A stretch of 6,227 nucleotides of DNA from Bacteroidia bacterium (GTDB lineage Bacteria; Bacteroidota; Bacteroidia; Chitinophagales; Saprospiraceae), in assembly GCA_030431945.1 (NCBI GenBank), contig JAUIIF010000285.1, positions 1 to 6,227 of the forward strand, written 5' to 3'. Positions 1 to 5,794 of the stretch are shown here, in pieces (position 1 is the first letter of the stretch; the number at the start of each line of letters is the position of its first letter). The notes beneath the pieces were generated by a model, which worked only from the letters and a program-made list of their open reading frames with translations, searched no databases and had not been told where the DNA came from. Position numbers and translations under genes: made by a program.

Positions 1-89
1 GTCGTGGGCAGCTTCAGAAAGCGCACGTTCAGGTAACCAAAAATGGCAGCCAGTAGTACCAGACCTGAAATAATGAGATAGGGGTCCAT
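1..89 (-). CDS. CPA1/NhaP-like Na+/H+ antiporter, N-terminal fragment
   Basis: Only the first 29 codons are in the window; the gene continues past the left edge. The start is the ATG whose complement lies at 87-89. The visible peptide begins MDPYLIISGLVLLAAIFG and continues with YLNVRFLKLPT: one hydrophobic helix followed by the short basic 'RFLKLPT' turn. That turn is typical of the N-terminus of Bacteroidota sodium:proton antiporters of the CPA1 family. These inner-membrane proteins exchange Na+ (or K+) for protons for pH and salt homeostasis. The gene lies in the same orientation as the TonB-dependent receptor upstream, but more than 300 bp of non-coding DNA separates them, so it probably has its own promoter. 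No Shine-Dalgarno sequence is seen before the ATG, which is normal in this phylum. The family call rests on a short stretch, so another multi-helix transporter is possible. Confidence 0.65.
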   Translation of the reverse strand, partial: MDPYLIISGLVLLAAIFGYLNVRFLKLPT

Positions 90-231
90 ATCGGGGGGTT
101 AAGGAAGACGAATCTACGGCGTTTTAGCGGAGGAGGTAGTGAAATGAGTGTGTAGAACAATTTGCCCGGATAATGCGAGAGGAACAAACCCTGCTCGTTA
201 CGGAGATCGGCCTTGCGGCCCTTAGCAAAGA

Positions 232-243
232 CCTGATATCAGG
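232..243. repeat. 12-bp perfect palindrome CCTGATATCAGG
   Basis: CCTGATATCAGG is its own reverse complement over all 12 bases, with no spacer. It lies about 16-28 nt downstream of the transcription start predicted from the candidate promoter at 266-297. That position would suit an operator bound by a dimeric regulator of the antiporter gene. No second copy was noticed in the window. A role as an operator is inference only. Confidence 0.4.
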
Positions 244-265
244 ACTAATTGTTCATTTTTCGATA

Positions 266-297
266 CCAAGTTAAAATGGCCCGGCAAACGCAGCAAA
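266..297 (-). promoter_or_regulatory. Candidate Bacteroidota-type promoter for the antiporter gene
   Basis: Read on the minus strand, TTTG (297-294) is followed after 20 nt by TAACTTGG (273-266). The known Bacteroidota vegetative pattern is TTTG near -33 and TAnnTTTG near -7, about 19-21 nt apart. The match is five of the six fixed positions in the -7 box, with correct spacing and orientation. Transcription would start near 259 and leave a leader of about 170 nt before the ATG at 89. The match is short and could be chance. Confidence 0.3.
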
Positions 298-416
298 CCG
301 TATTTGTGTGGTTATCAAGGCGATCATTTGATGTTTACCGGTGTGGCTGTAAAGCACCGCTCGCGGCAGCAATCCGTAGCGGAGACGACGCCTCCCTCGC
401 GTGGCGGCCGGCTACT

Positions 417-2792
417 TTATTCCCGCTCCTCCCGCCGCTTTTCCTGGTTGAGCCGGTAGACGAAGCTGAGGACGATGGACTGCGCCCGCCGCCACTGAAA
501 GTTAGAGGAGGAGGTATAGTTCGGCAATTCGACGAGGCTTTGACGAATACGGGTGTTGAAGATGTCCCGGCCGCTGAGGGTGAGGGTGCCTTTGCCGCGG
601 AGGACGTCGAGTGAGCCGCCGACGTCGAAGGAGTAGACCCCAAGGTCACGCCCCTGGGGCGTGTTTTGCGGAGCGTCGTAATCAAAAGTTCCCTGGGCCT
701 GCAGCTTGTCGGTAAGGTCGTACTTGTTGGTGAGCCGTCCGTTCCAGGAGGTAATGTCGGTAGCGTAGGTAGTTTCCTGGTACTGCCCTTCCACCCGGGC
801 CTGGTAGAGGTTGAAGTCCGTGGTCAGCTTCCACCAGTCCGCCAGGTCGTAGTTGAAATTGAATTCCACCCCGTAGGCGTTGCGGGTACCGAGGTTGACC
901 GGGAAGCGGAGCGTCGTCCCGTCATCAGCAGGCAGCAGCAGGCGCTGAATAACCCCGGTGGTATAACGATAGTAGATGCTGGCCAGGACGGAGCCCCGCG
1001 GCAGGTATTTCAGGATGCCGGCTTCGTAGGCGTCGGTGTATTCAGGCCGTAGGGTAGGGTTGCCCTGGGAGTTGTTGCGCGGGTTGTTGAAGTTGGAGAA
1101 AGGCAGGAGTAGCCGGAAGTAGGGCCGGCTCAGCCGGCGGCTGTAGCTGAGTTGCAGCTGGGTCGTCTCGGCAAACTGGTAGGTGACGGCGGCACTCGGG
1201 AACAAATTGAAATAGTTTTGCTCGTTGCTGGTTTGAGATTTGAGCAGGACGGCCGTTACGTCAGATAGTTCCCCGCGCAATCCCCCCTGTACGCCGAACC
1301 TCCCGAATTCACCGCTGGCGATGAAGTAACCGGCCGCGATGTTTTCATTGTACGCCAGTTCGTCGTCGAAGGCCCCAACGATCTGCAGGTCATCAGGGTT
1401 TGGTCCTTCCTGGACCTGGAAAGCGTTCTGGATCGTGCGGAAGGTCGCCCGTAACCCGCCTTCTATTTTGATGCTGTCGTTGAAGGGGTGCACGTAGTCG
1501 GTTTGTACCAACAGGTTGGTTTCGTACTCCGTATTGCTGCTCGTTTGAAAGAGCGGCCCCGTTTCGCCCGGCGAGGTTTCAACGATGTCACTCAGTTCCA
1601 GGTCGTCGTCGAGGCTGTACTGGAAAACGGCCGTCCACTCCTGGTCTTTTTGCTCGAAAGTACGCTTAAAGTTGAGGCTGCCCTCCAGGTTTTGGTTGCC
1701 GGATTTTTCCTCGACGTCGCGGACGGTAAGGGAGGTAAGGGTTCGGTTGTCGTCGAAGTCCCGGTAAAATACGTCGGTCAGATTATTGTCGTCGCTTTTG
1801 CGGTAGAGCAGGTAACCGGTCAGCTGGGTTTTATCATTGATAAACCAATCGGTACCCAGTTGGAAGTTACCCCCGAAGCCACCACGGTCCTGTTCGGTGA
1901 CGGTTTCATAAAACTGTCGGAGGCTGCCGTCAGGGTTGAAAAAGCGTTGTTCATCACTGCCGCCGCCGGGAGAGCGGCGGTAGCTGACGCCGAAGTTGGA
2001 GAAAAGATTGAAGGCATTTCGACGGTAATTCAGGTTATAGCTGGCCCCGAAGTTTTCGGGGTAGCCCACGTTGGCCCCAAAGGAACCGTTGATGCCGGTT
2101 TTACGGTTTTTCTTCAGGATGATGTTGATGATGCCGGCCTCCCCCTCGGCCTCGTACCGCGCACTGGGGTTGGTAATCACTTCCACACTTTCAATGATGT
2201 CGCCCTGCAGGCGTCGCAGTGCGTCCAGGTCGCCACTGCTGAGCATGGCGGAGGGCTTGCCGTCCACGAGGATGCGGACACCGTTGCTGCCGCGCAGGCT
2301 GACGTTGCCTTCGGGATCGACGTTAACGGAGGGCACGTTGTTCAGAATATCAGCTGCCGTGCTGCCGCCGCCGGTCAGGTCCTTCGCTACGTTGAATACC
2401 CGTTTGTCCAGTTTCATGACCATCTGGCTGCGTTCCGCTGCTACGGTAACCGTCTCCAGCGCCACGCTGCTTTGTCCCATGGTCACTTCGCCCAGAGCCA
2501 GCGGACCACTAACGGTAAGGCCAGCAACCACTTTATTGTCGTAACCCAAAAACTGAAAAATCAGGTAATACTTACCCCCGGGAACTTCAAGCGCAAAGCT
2601 GCCGTCTATTTCCGTAGTGGCATTAGCGGCCATGGTACTGTCGGCCTGGCGGTAGGCAATGGCCGTGGCAAAACCAAGCGGTTCGCCACCGTCTGCTTGT
2701 AGCAGGGTACCGGTGAGCGGATACTCCTGGGCCTGCACCGCAGCGGTAACGGCGCTACAAAAACAAAAGAAAAGTAGTAACAGACGGCGCAT
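417..2792 (-). CDS. TonB-dependent outer-membrane receptor (carboxypeptidase-like domain, plug, OMP_b-brl_3-type barrel)
   Basis: This 791-aa protein is predicted to sit in the outer membrane and import a ligand using TonB energy. Residues 1-21 form a signal peptide (MRRLLLLFF core, probable cut after VQA21). Residues about 26-105 are a carboxypeptidase-like regulatory domain with the 'EIDGSFAL...PGGKYYLIFQFLGY' pattern. A TonB-box-like ETVTV lies at 113-117. The plug spans about 130-226 and includes ADILNNVPSV, VSLRGSNGVRILVDGKP, VEVITNPSARYEAEGEAG and IINIILKK. The barrel fills the rest; residues 548-592 (YSRRLSRP...NPTLRPEYTDAYEAG) are the hallmark of the OMP_b-brl_3 group. The last strand (IVLSFVYRL) is followed by a charged tail, NQEKRREERE, seen in some relatives. 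No SusD-like partner is adjacent, so this is probably not a SusCD glycan system. The substrate is unknown. It diverges from the carboxylesterase gene. Confidence 0.93.
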   Translation of the reverse strand: MRRLLLLFFCFCSAVTAAVQAQEYPLTGTLLQADGGEPLGFATAIAYRQADSTMAANATTEIDGSFALEVPGGKYYLIFQFLGYDNKVVAGLTVSGPLALGEVTMGQSSVALETVTVAAERSQMVMKLDKRVFNVAKDLTGGGSTAADILNNVPSVNVDPEGNVSLRGSNGVRILVDGKPSAMLSSGDLDALRRLQGDIIESVEVITNPSARYEAEGEAGIINIILKKNRKTGINGSFGANVGYPENFGASYNLNYRRNAFNLFSNFGVSYRRSPGGGSDEQRFFNPDGSLRQFYETVTEQDRGGFGGNFQLGTDWFINDKTQLTGYLLYRKSDDNNLTDVFYRDFDDNRTLTSLTVRDVEEKSGNQNLEGSLNFKRTFEQKDQEWTAVFQYSLDDDLELSDIVETSPGETGPLFQTSSNTEYETNLLVQTDYVHPFNDSIKIEGGLRATFRTIQNAFQVQEGPNPDDLQIVGAFDDELAYNENIAAGYFIASGEFGRFGVQGGLRGELSDVTAVLLKSQTSNEQNYFNLFPSAAVTYQFAETTQLQLSYSRRLSRPYFRLLLPFSNFNNPRNNSQGNPTLRPEYTDAYEAGILKYLPRGSVLASIYYRYTTGVIQRLLLPADDGTTLRFPVNLGTRNAYGVEFNFNYDLADWWKLTTDFNLYQARVEGQYQETTYATDITSWNGRLTNKYDLTDKLQAQGTFDYDAPQNTPQGRDLGVYSFDVGGSLDVLRGKGTLTLSGRDIFNTRIRQSLVELPNYTSSSNFQWRRAQSIVLSFVYRLNQEKRREERE

Positions 2793-2883
2793 AGGGGCTT
2801 TTCAGGCCTAACGTGGTAGCGGTCAGATGGTTTTCAAGGGCAGTTTGGATTATTCACTTAAATTGCTCTCCAGAAAACCAGCT
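2793..2883. promoter_or_regulatory. Short divergent intergenic region, receptor / carboxylesterase
   Basis: If the esterase starts at 2884, these 91 bp must hold both divergent promoters. On the plus strand the closest match to the Bacteroidota -7 box is TAAATTGC at 2859-2866, with a TTTG at 2844-2847 that is too close to serve as its -33 element. On the minus strand I find no good TAnnTTTG box. Promoters are therefore inferred from layout, not seen clearly. Confidence 0.25.
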
Positions 2884-4512
2884 ATGCCATCTTCACTCCC
2901 CGCATTTCCTAAGCCAGATCATGACTCCATTCGTCCGCCGAGGCGGCCGCATGGGGCTATTGCCTTACCGGACGGCCCGAGCACTAAAATTTTAGTACTC
3001 AGCCTCCTGGTCTGCCTGTTATTAATGCCACTCTCCGTTTTCTCGCAGGGGGAGGTACTTACGCTCCCGGACGGCAAAATACGGGGCACGACCAGTGCCG
3101 ATGAAGCGGTTCGTATTTTCAAGGGCATTCCCTTTGCGGCACCGCCCGTCGGGGCCCTGCGCTGGCAAGCGCCGCAGCCGGTAAAGCAATGGAAGGGCGT
3201 AAAAGATTGTACCGACTTCTCTGCGAGTCCCGTGCAGGCCGATCCCCGGCCTTTTCTTTGCTGGACGGAGGAGTTTATTGCCCGGCCCGAACCCCTGAGC
3301 GAAGATTGTCTCTACCTGAACGTTTGGACGACGGCCACCTCTCCGCAGGAAAAACAGCCCGTCATCGTCTGGATATACGGCGGTGGCTTCAGCAGCGGCT
3401 CCGCCAACTGTGCCATTTATGACGGCGAGGAAATGGCGCGCAAAGGCGTCGTATTCGTCAGTCTCAACTACCGCGTCGGGGTACTGGGCTTTATGGCGCA
3501 CCCGGAACTCAGTAAAGAAGCGCCCTACGGCGCTTCCGGCAACTACGGACTGCTGGATCAGGTCGCCGCCCTGCAGTGGGTACAGGAGAACATTGCCGCC
3601 TTCGGCGGCGACCCGGATAAGGTGACGATCGCCGGCCAGTCGGCCGGCGCCTTCAGCGTAACGGCGTTGATCACCTCGCCGCTGGCCCAGGGGCTCTTCG
3701 CCCGCGCCATCCCCCAGAGTGGCGGCATTCTGGCGGATCGCCTGCTCGACCCCCAGGCAACCGCCGAAGAAAAGGGGCTGGACCTGATGAAAATGGCCGG
3801 GGCATCGTCCCTGGCGGAACTGCGTGCCCTGCCGGCGGCGGAATTACAAAAAATCAGTACCAGCCCCGGTGCCGCCCGCTTCGGCCTCACCCTGGACGGC
3901 CACCTCCTGCCCCACGATATTGTCGCGCACTACGCAGCGGGCAAACACAACCAGGTACCGGTACTGACCGGATGGGTGACCGGAGACGGCAGCCTGTTCG
4001 GGCCGCCAAATACCACGGTTGCAGCCTACCAATCCGCCATCCGTACCGAGTACGGCGACCGGGCGGAGGCTTTCTTCCGTACCTTCCCTTTCGCTACGGA
4101 TGACGAAGCTACGGCCACTAAAAGCCAGCTCACCATGCTGGGCTTCGCGGGCCTGCCGGCCCACCGCCTGGCCGGGTACAATTCGGCACCGACCTACCTC
4201 TACGAGTTCAGCCACGTGCCGCCGGAAAAAGAAGACTTTCCCGATTACGGGGCGTTCCATACCGCAGAGGTGCCCTACGCCCTGCATACGCTCCACACCT
4301 GGCACCGTAATTGGCAGGAATGGGACAAATCTCTGGAAAACATCATGTCCGGCTACTGGGTCAATTTTGCGAAAACGGGTAACCCCAACGGTCCCGGACT
4401 GCCCCGCTGGGAAGCCTATGACCCGGACAAAGGTTTCATCATGGAGCTCGGCGATAAAGTACAGGGCGGGCCCGGAAAATATGAGGCAGCTTTCCGTTTT
4501 CTGGACAAGTAA
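2884..4512 (+). CDS. Secreted type-B carboxylesterase (para-nitrobenzyl-esterase-like alpha/beta hydrolase)
   Basis: This protein (542 aa from this start) hydrolyses carboxylic esters by family; the substrate is unknown. Numbering from the ATG at 2884: a hydrophobic export segment lies at about 36-52, ending SVFSQ with a probable cut near residue 54. EDCLYLNVW (140-148) is the second family signature. The oxyanion-hole GGG is at 166-168. FGGDPDKVTIAGQSAG (240-255) fits the serine signature exactly, with Ser253 (codon 3640-3642) as nucleophile. His459 lies in GAFHTAEVPY. The catalytic acid position, in TGWVTGDGSLFG, is Asp368 instead of the usual Glu. The length is normal for the family. The start is uncertain: an in-frame ATG at 2827 would leave only 34 bp to the divergent receptor gene. 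The ATG at 2884 gives an unusually long, proline-rich stretch before the hydrophobic core. A frame-2 start at 2951 would fit a signal peptide better if one base is missing near 2986-2993. Confidence 0.92.
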   Translation: MPSSLPAFPKPDHDSIRPPRRPHGAIALPDGPSTKILVLSLLVCLLLMPLSVFSQGEVLTLPDGKIRGTTSADEAVRIFKGIPFAAPPVGALRWQAPQPVKQWKGVKDCTDFSASPVQADPRPFLCWTEEFIARPEPLSEDCLYLNVWTTATSPQEKQPVIVWIYGGGFSSGSANCAIYDGEEMARKGVVFVSLNYRVGVLGFMAHPELSKEAPYGASGNYGLLDQVAALQWVQENIAAFGGDPDKVTIAGQSAGAFSVTALITSPLAQGLFARAIPQSGGILADRLLDPQATAEEKGLDLMKMAGASSLAELRALPAAELQKISTSPGAARFGLTLDGHLLPHDIVAHYAAGKHNQVPVLTGWVTGDGSLFGPPNTTVAAYQSAIRTEYGDRAEAFFRTFPFATDDEATATKSQLTMLGFAGLPAHRLAGYNSAPTYLYEFSHVPPEKEDFPDYGAFHTAEVPYALHTLHTWHRNWQEWDKSLENIMSGYWVNFAKTGNPNGPGLPRWEAYDPDKGFIMELGDKVQGGPGKYEAAFRFLDK

Positions 4513-4573
4513 ATGCCCCTCCGGTACTCGGAAACGCGTGATCTGGATCACAAAACCAAGGTGGCATTTCCGG

Positions 4574-4581
4574 TAAATTTG
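4574..4581 (+). promoter_or_regulatory. TAAATTTG, exact match to the Bacteroidota -7 promoter box
   Basis: TAAATTTG matches the TAnnTTTG consensus at every fixed base and lies 12 nt before the ATG at 4594. Transcription would start only a few nt before that ATG and give a very short leader. No TTTG is present at the expected -33 distance, which weakens the call. If real, it would let the DUF202 gene be expressed independently of the esterase and would exclude the earlier ATG at 4513. Confidence 0.3.
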
Positions 4582-4593
4582 CCGAAAAACAAC

Positions 4594-4851
4594 ATGGTTG
4601 AAACCGATTTGAACCTGACCGACCGCCTGGCCCTCGACCGCACGCACCTGGCGAATCAGCGCACGTTGCTGGCTTTCACCCGCACGGGCATCTACTTCAT
4701 CTTTACCGGGCTGGGCATCTTTCAAGTGCTCAAATCACCCGCCTATTTTTGGTTAGGGTGGGTGGCCATCGGTATCGGGGGGGTGATCGCCCTGATCGGT
4801 CTCATCAATTACCTGCGGATGAAAAAGCGCGTAGGCAGGCTGTACCAGTAA
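4594..4851 (+). CDS. DUF202 family small inner-membrane protein
   Basis: This 85-aa protein has the DUF202 signature at residues 12-32: LALDRTHLANQRTLLAFTRTG, close to the family pattern LAxxRTxLAxxRTxLAxxRT. Two transmembrane helices follow, at about 26-46 and 51-72 (YFWLGWVAIGIGGVIALIG). It ends in a basic tail, RMKKRVGRLYQ, probably cytoplasmic. The biochemical role of the family is not established. An in-frame ATG at 4513, directly after the esterase stop codon, would add 27 polar residues unlike the family. I chose 4594 because the conserved region begins a few residues later, the upstream sequence is A-rich (GAAAAACAAC), and a -7-like box lies just upstream. It follows the esterase gene in the same orientation, so read-through is possible. 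It converges with the DUF2490 gene, with 10 bp between the two stop codons and no clear terminator. Confidence 0.85.
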   Translation: MVETDLNLTDRLALDRTHLANQRTLLAFTRTGIYFIFTGLGIFQVLKSPAYFWLGWVAIGIGGVIALIGLINYLRMKKRVGRLYQ

Positions 4852-4861
4852 CGCCGCTTGC

Positions 4862-5611
4862 TTAGTTGTGCTTCCGGAAATCCAGGTTATAGGTCAATGC
4901 CGTTTGCAGGGTATGGTCGTTCTCCTGGCGCAAACCGTCGCTTTTGATGATGCGCTGGTTAAGGTAACCCAGCTGGAAATTGCCATCTGCGTTGAAGCGG
5001 TAGCCCAGACCGAAGTACAGCTGGTTCTGGTCCAGGATATTTTTCACGATGCCGTTACCGAAGCCCAGGAAAACCTCATCGAAGGTAGCCAGGAAGAGGG
5101 TGTGGTCCTGCATCGTCCGGTGATTGAGGGGGTAAGTGACCAATAAGCGGTAGCGGGCCCTGTTCTTAAAGGTATAGCCATTTACTTCCCGTACACCGGC
5201 CGGGGAAAGACTGGCGTTTTCGAGCCACCGCTGCTCCAGGCGGTACCGGTGGTTGAAACCGAAGCGGCCGGCACCATTATTCATAATGAGTTCCTCATAC
5301 ATCCGGTGCTCGTTGGTTTTGGCAGCAATGGGGAAGGCACCGTAGGGAAAGGAAATGATCCAGCCGTAGCCACCGCCGAGGGTCGTCTGATCGGCCACCT
5401 TCTGGTTAAGGCCAACCAGGAGCAGCGACTGCTGCCAATGACTGGCGAAATCACTCCGGCGCCACTGGTATTCGGTGTGCAGGGTAAGTTGGTCATTGAG
5501 GTGATGGTTCCCAAAATAATTCCACCAGGAATCAAACTGGGTAACTGACTGGGCGGTGAGGGAAGCCAGGCCGCCCAGGCAGAGCAGGCAGCTGAAGATA
5601 AAACGTTGCAT
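4862..5611 (-). CDS. DUF2490 family outer-membrane-type protein
   Basis: This 249-aa protein starts with a clear signal peptide (MQRFIFSCLLCLGGLASLTA, probable cut after Ala20, then QSVTQ). The mature part alternates polar and aromatic residues as in a small outer-membrane beta barrel. Matches to the DUF2490 family as I know it include WWNYFGNHHLND and LHTEYQWRRSDF (29-55), EHRMYEEL (101-108), HRYRLEQRW (121-129), RARYRL (151-156), DEVFLGFGN (178-186) and DQNQLYFGLGYRF (194-206). The function of this family is unknown; a porin-like or surface role is only a guess. The frame stays open upstream to 5665, but the start at 5611 is preferred because it puts the signal peptide at the N-terminus. 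The gene lies 183 bp downstream of the proton-transporter gene in the same direction, with a long hairpin between them, so co-transcription is doubtful. Confidence 0.88.
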   Translation of the reverse strand: MQRFIFSCLLCLGGLASLTAQSVTQFDSWWNYFGNHHLNDQLTLHTEYQWRRSDFASHWQQSLLLVGLNQKVADQTTLGGGYGWIISFPYGAFPIAAKTNEHRMYEELIMNNGAGRFGFNHRYRLEQRWLENASLSPAGVREVNGYTFKNRARYRLLVTYPLNHRTMQDHTLFLATFDEVFLGFGNGIVKNILDQNQLYFGLGYRFNADGNFQLGYLNQRIIKSDGLRQENDHTLQTALTYNLDFRKHN

Positions 5612-5679
5612 AGCAGGAATAAAAGGTTCCGTTCGCAGCTTGGCGATCCGGAGAAGGTGATACATTGAGTGGACAATAT

Positions 5680-5779
5680 GGCGCGGCCGCTGGTGCCGAG
5701 ATCGGGTAACCGGAGCCGGGCAGAACGACCTTGTTCCGCCTGGCTCCGGTTGCCTTTTCCTGGCACCGGCGGCCGCGCC
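5680..5779. repeat. 100-nt collinear imperfect palindrome (47-bp hairpin)
   Basis: Position n pairs with 11459-n along the whole element with no bulge. The outer arms GGCGCGGCCGC (5680-5690) and GCGGCCGCGCC (5769-5779) are perfect complements. CCGGAGCC and GGCTCCGG (5710-5717 and 5742-5749) form the core of an inner 10-bp perfect stem (5708-5717 with 5742-5751). Read as plus-strand RNA, I count 38 Watson-Crick pairs, 5 G-U pairs and 4 mismatches, with a 6-nt loop, GACCTT (5727-5732). It starts 15 bp after the stop codon of the proton-transporter gene and ends 68 bp before the DUF2490 start. Neither side has a T-run, so it is not a typical intrinsic terminator. It may be an intergenic palindromic repeat, a MITE-like remnant or an RNA-stabilising hairpin. 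No clear target-site duplication is seen. Confidence 0.9.
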
Positions 5780-5794
5780 CCTAATGAGAGCGGC

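Larger units (their letters stand above)
90..416. other. Non-coding region between receptor stop and antiporter start
   Basis: This stretch of about 327 bp has no convincing gene on either strand. On the minus strand it would be the 3' flank of the receptor gene and the 5' leader of the antiporter gene. It contains a candidate Bacteroidota-type promoter (266-297, minus), a 12-bp perfect palindrome at 232-243, and a small GGCC-TTGC-GGCC hairpin at 209-220. Just after the receptor stop there is a weak stem (minus-strand GGAGG/TCTCC around a CGTCG loop, inside a GTAGC/GCTAC pair), but no T-run follows it, so no intrinsic terminator can be called. I see no tRNA, riboswitch or transposon end. Confidence 0.6.

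Noticed and set aside
129..155. GGAGGAGGT followed by ATG AGT GTG TAG on the plus strand (tiny 3-codon frame)
   Set aside because: A consensus Shine-Dalgarno is striking, but genes here do not use one, the frame encodes only MSV, and no downstream plus-strand gene follows. Probably chance.
249..614. 121-codon plus-strand frame crossing the receptor 3' end
   Set aside because: Most of it overlaps the receptor C-terminus in antisense; no domain, no plausible start signal, and composition like translated antisense.
1488..2702. 404-codon open frame on the plus strand inside the receptor gene
   Set aside because: It is fully antisense to a well-supported receptor gene; its peptide has no recognisable domain or signal and reads as a mirror of the receptor's codon bias in GC-rich DNA.
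3844..4725. 293-codon open frame on the minus strand under the esterase and DUF202 genes
   Set aside because: It spans two clear plus-strand genes, has no family features, and is best explained as a frame shadow.
4852..4861. Shared bidirectional terminator between the convergent DUF202 and DUF2490 genes
   Set aside because: The 10-bp gap and adjoining bases form no convincing stem and have no T-run on either strand.
5612..5665. 18-codon N-terminal extension of the DUF2490 gene
   Set aside because: It would bury the signal peptide behind a basic, non-conserved stretch; the ATG at 5611 gives a normal secretion signal.
5680..5794. Hairpin as a standard rho-independent terminator of the proton-transporter gene
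   Set aside because: The stem is far longer than usual and, on the minus strand, is followed by CATATTGTCC and not a T-run. A role in termination is not excluded but the canonical form is absent.
5666..5794. Hairpin as a recent MITE with target-site duplication
   Set aside because: The flanks (…GGACAATAT and CCTAATGAG…) share no clear direct repeat, so insertion cannot be shown from this window alone.
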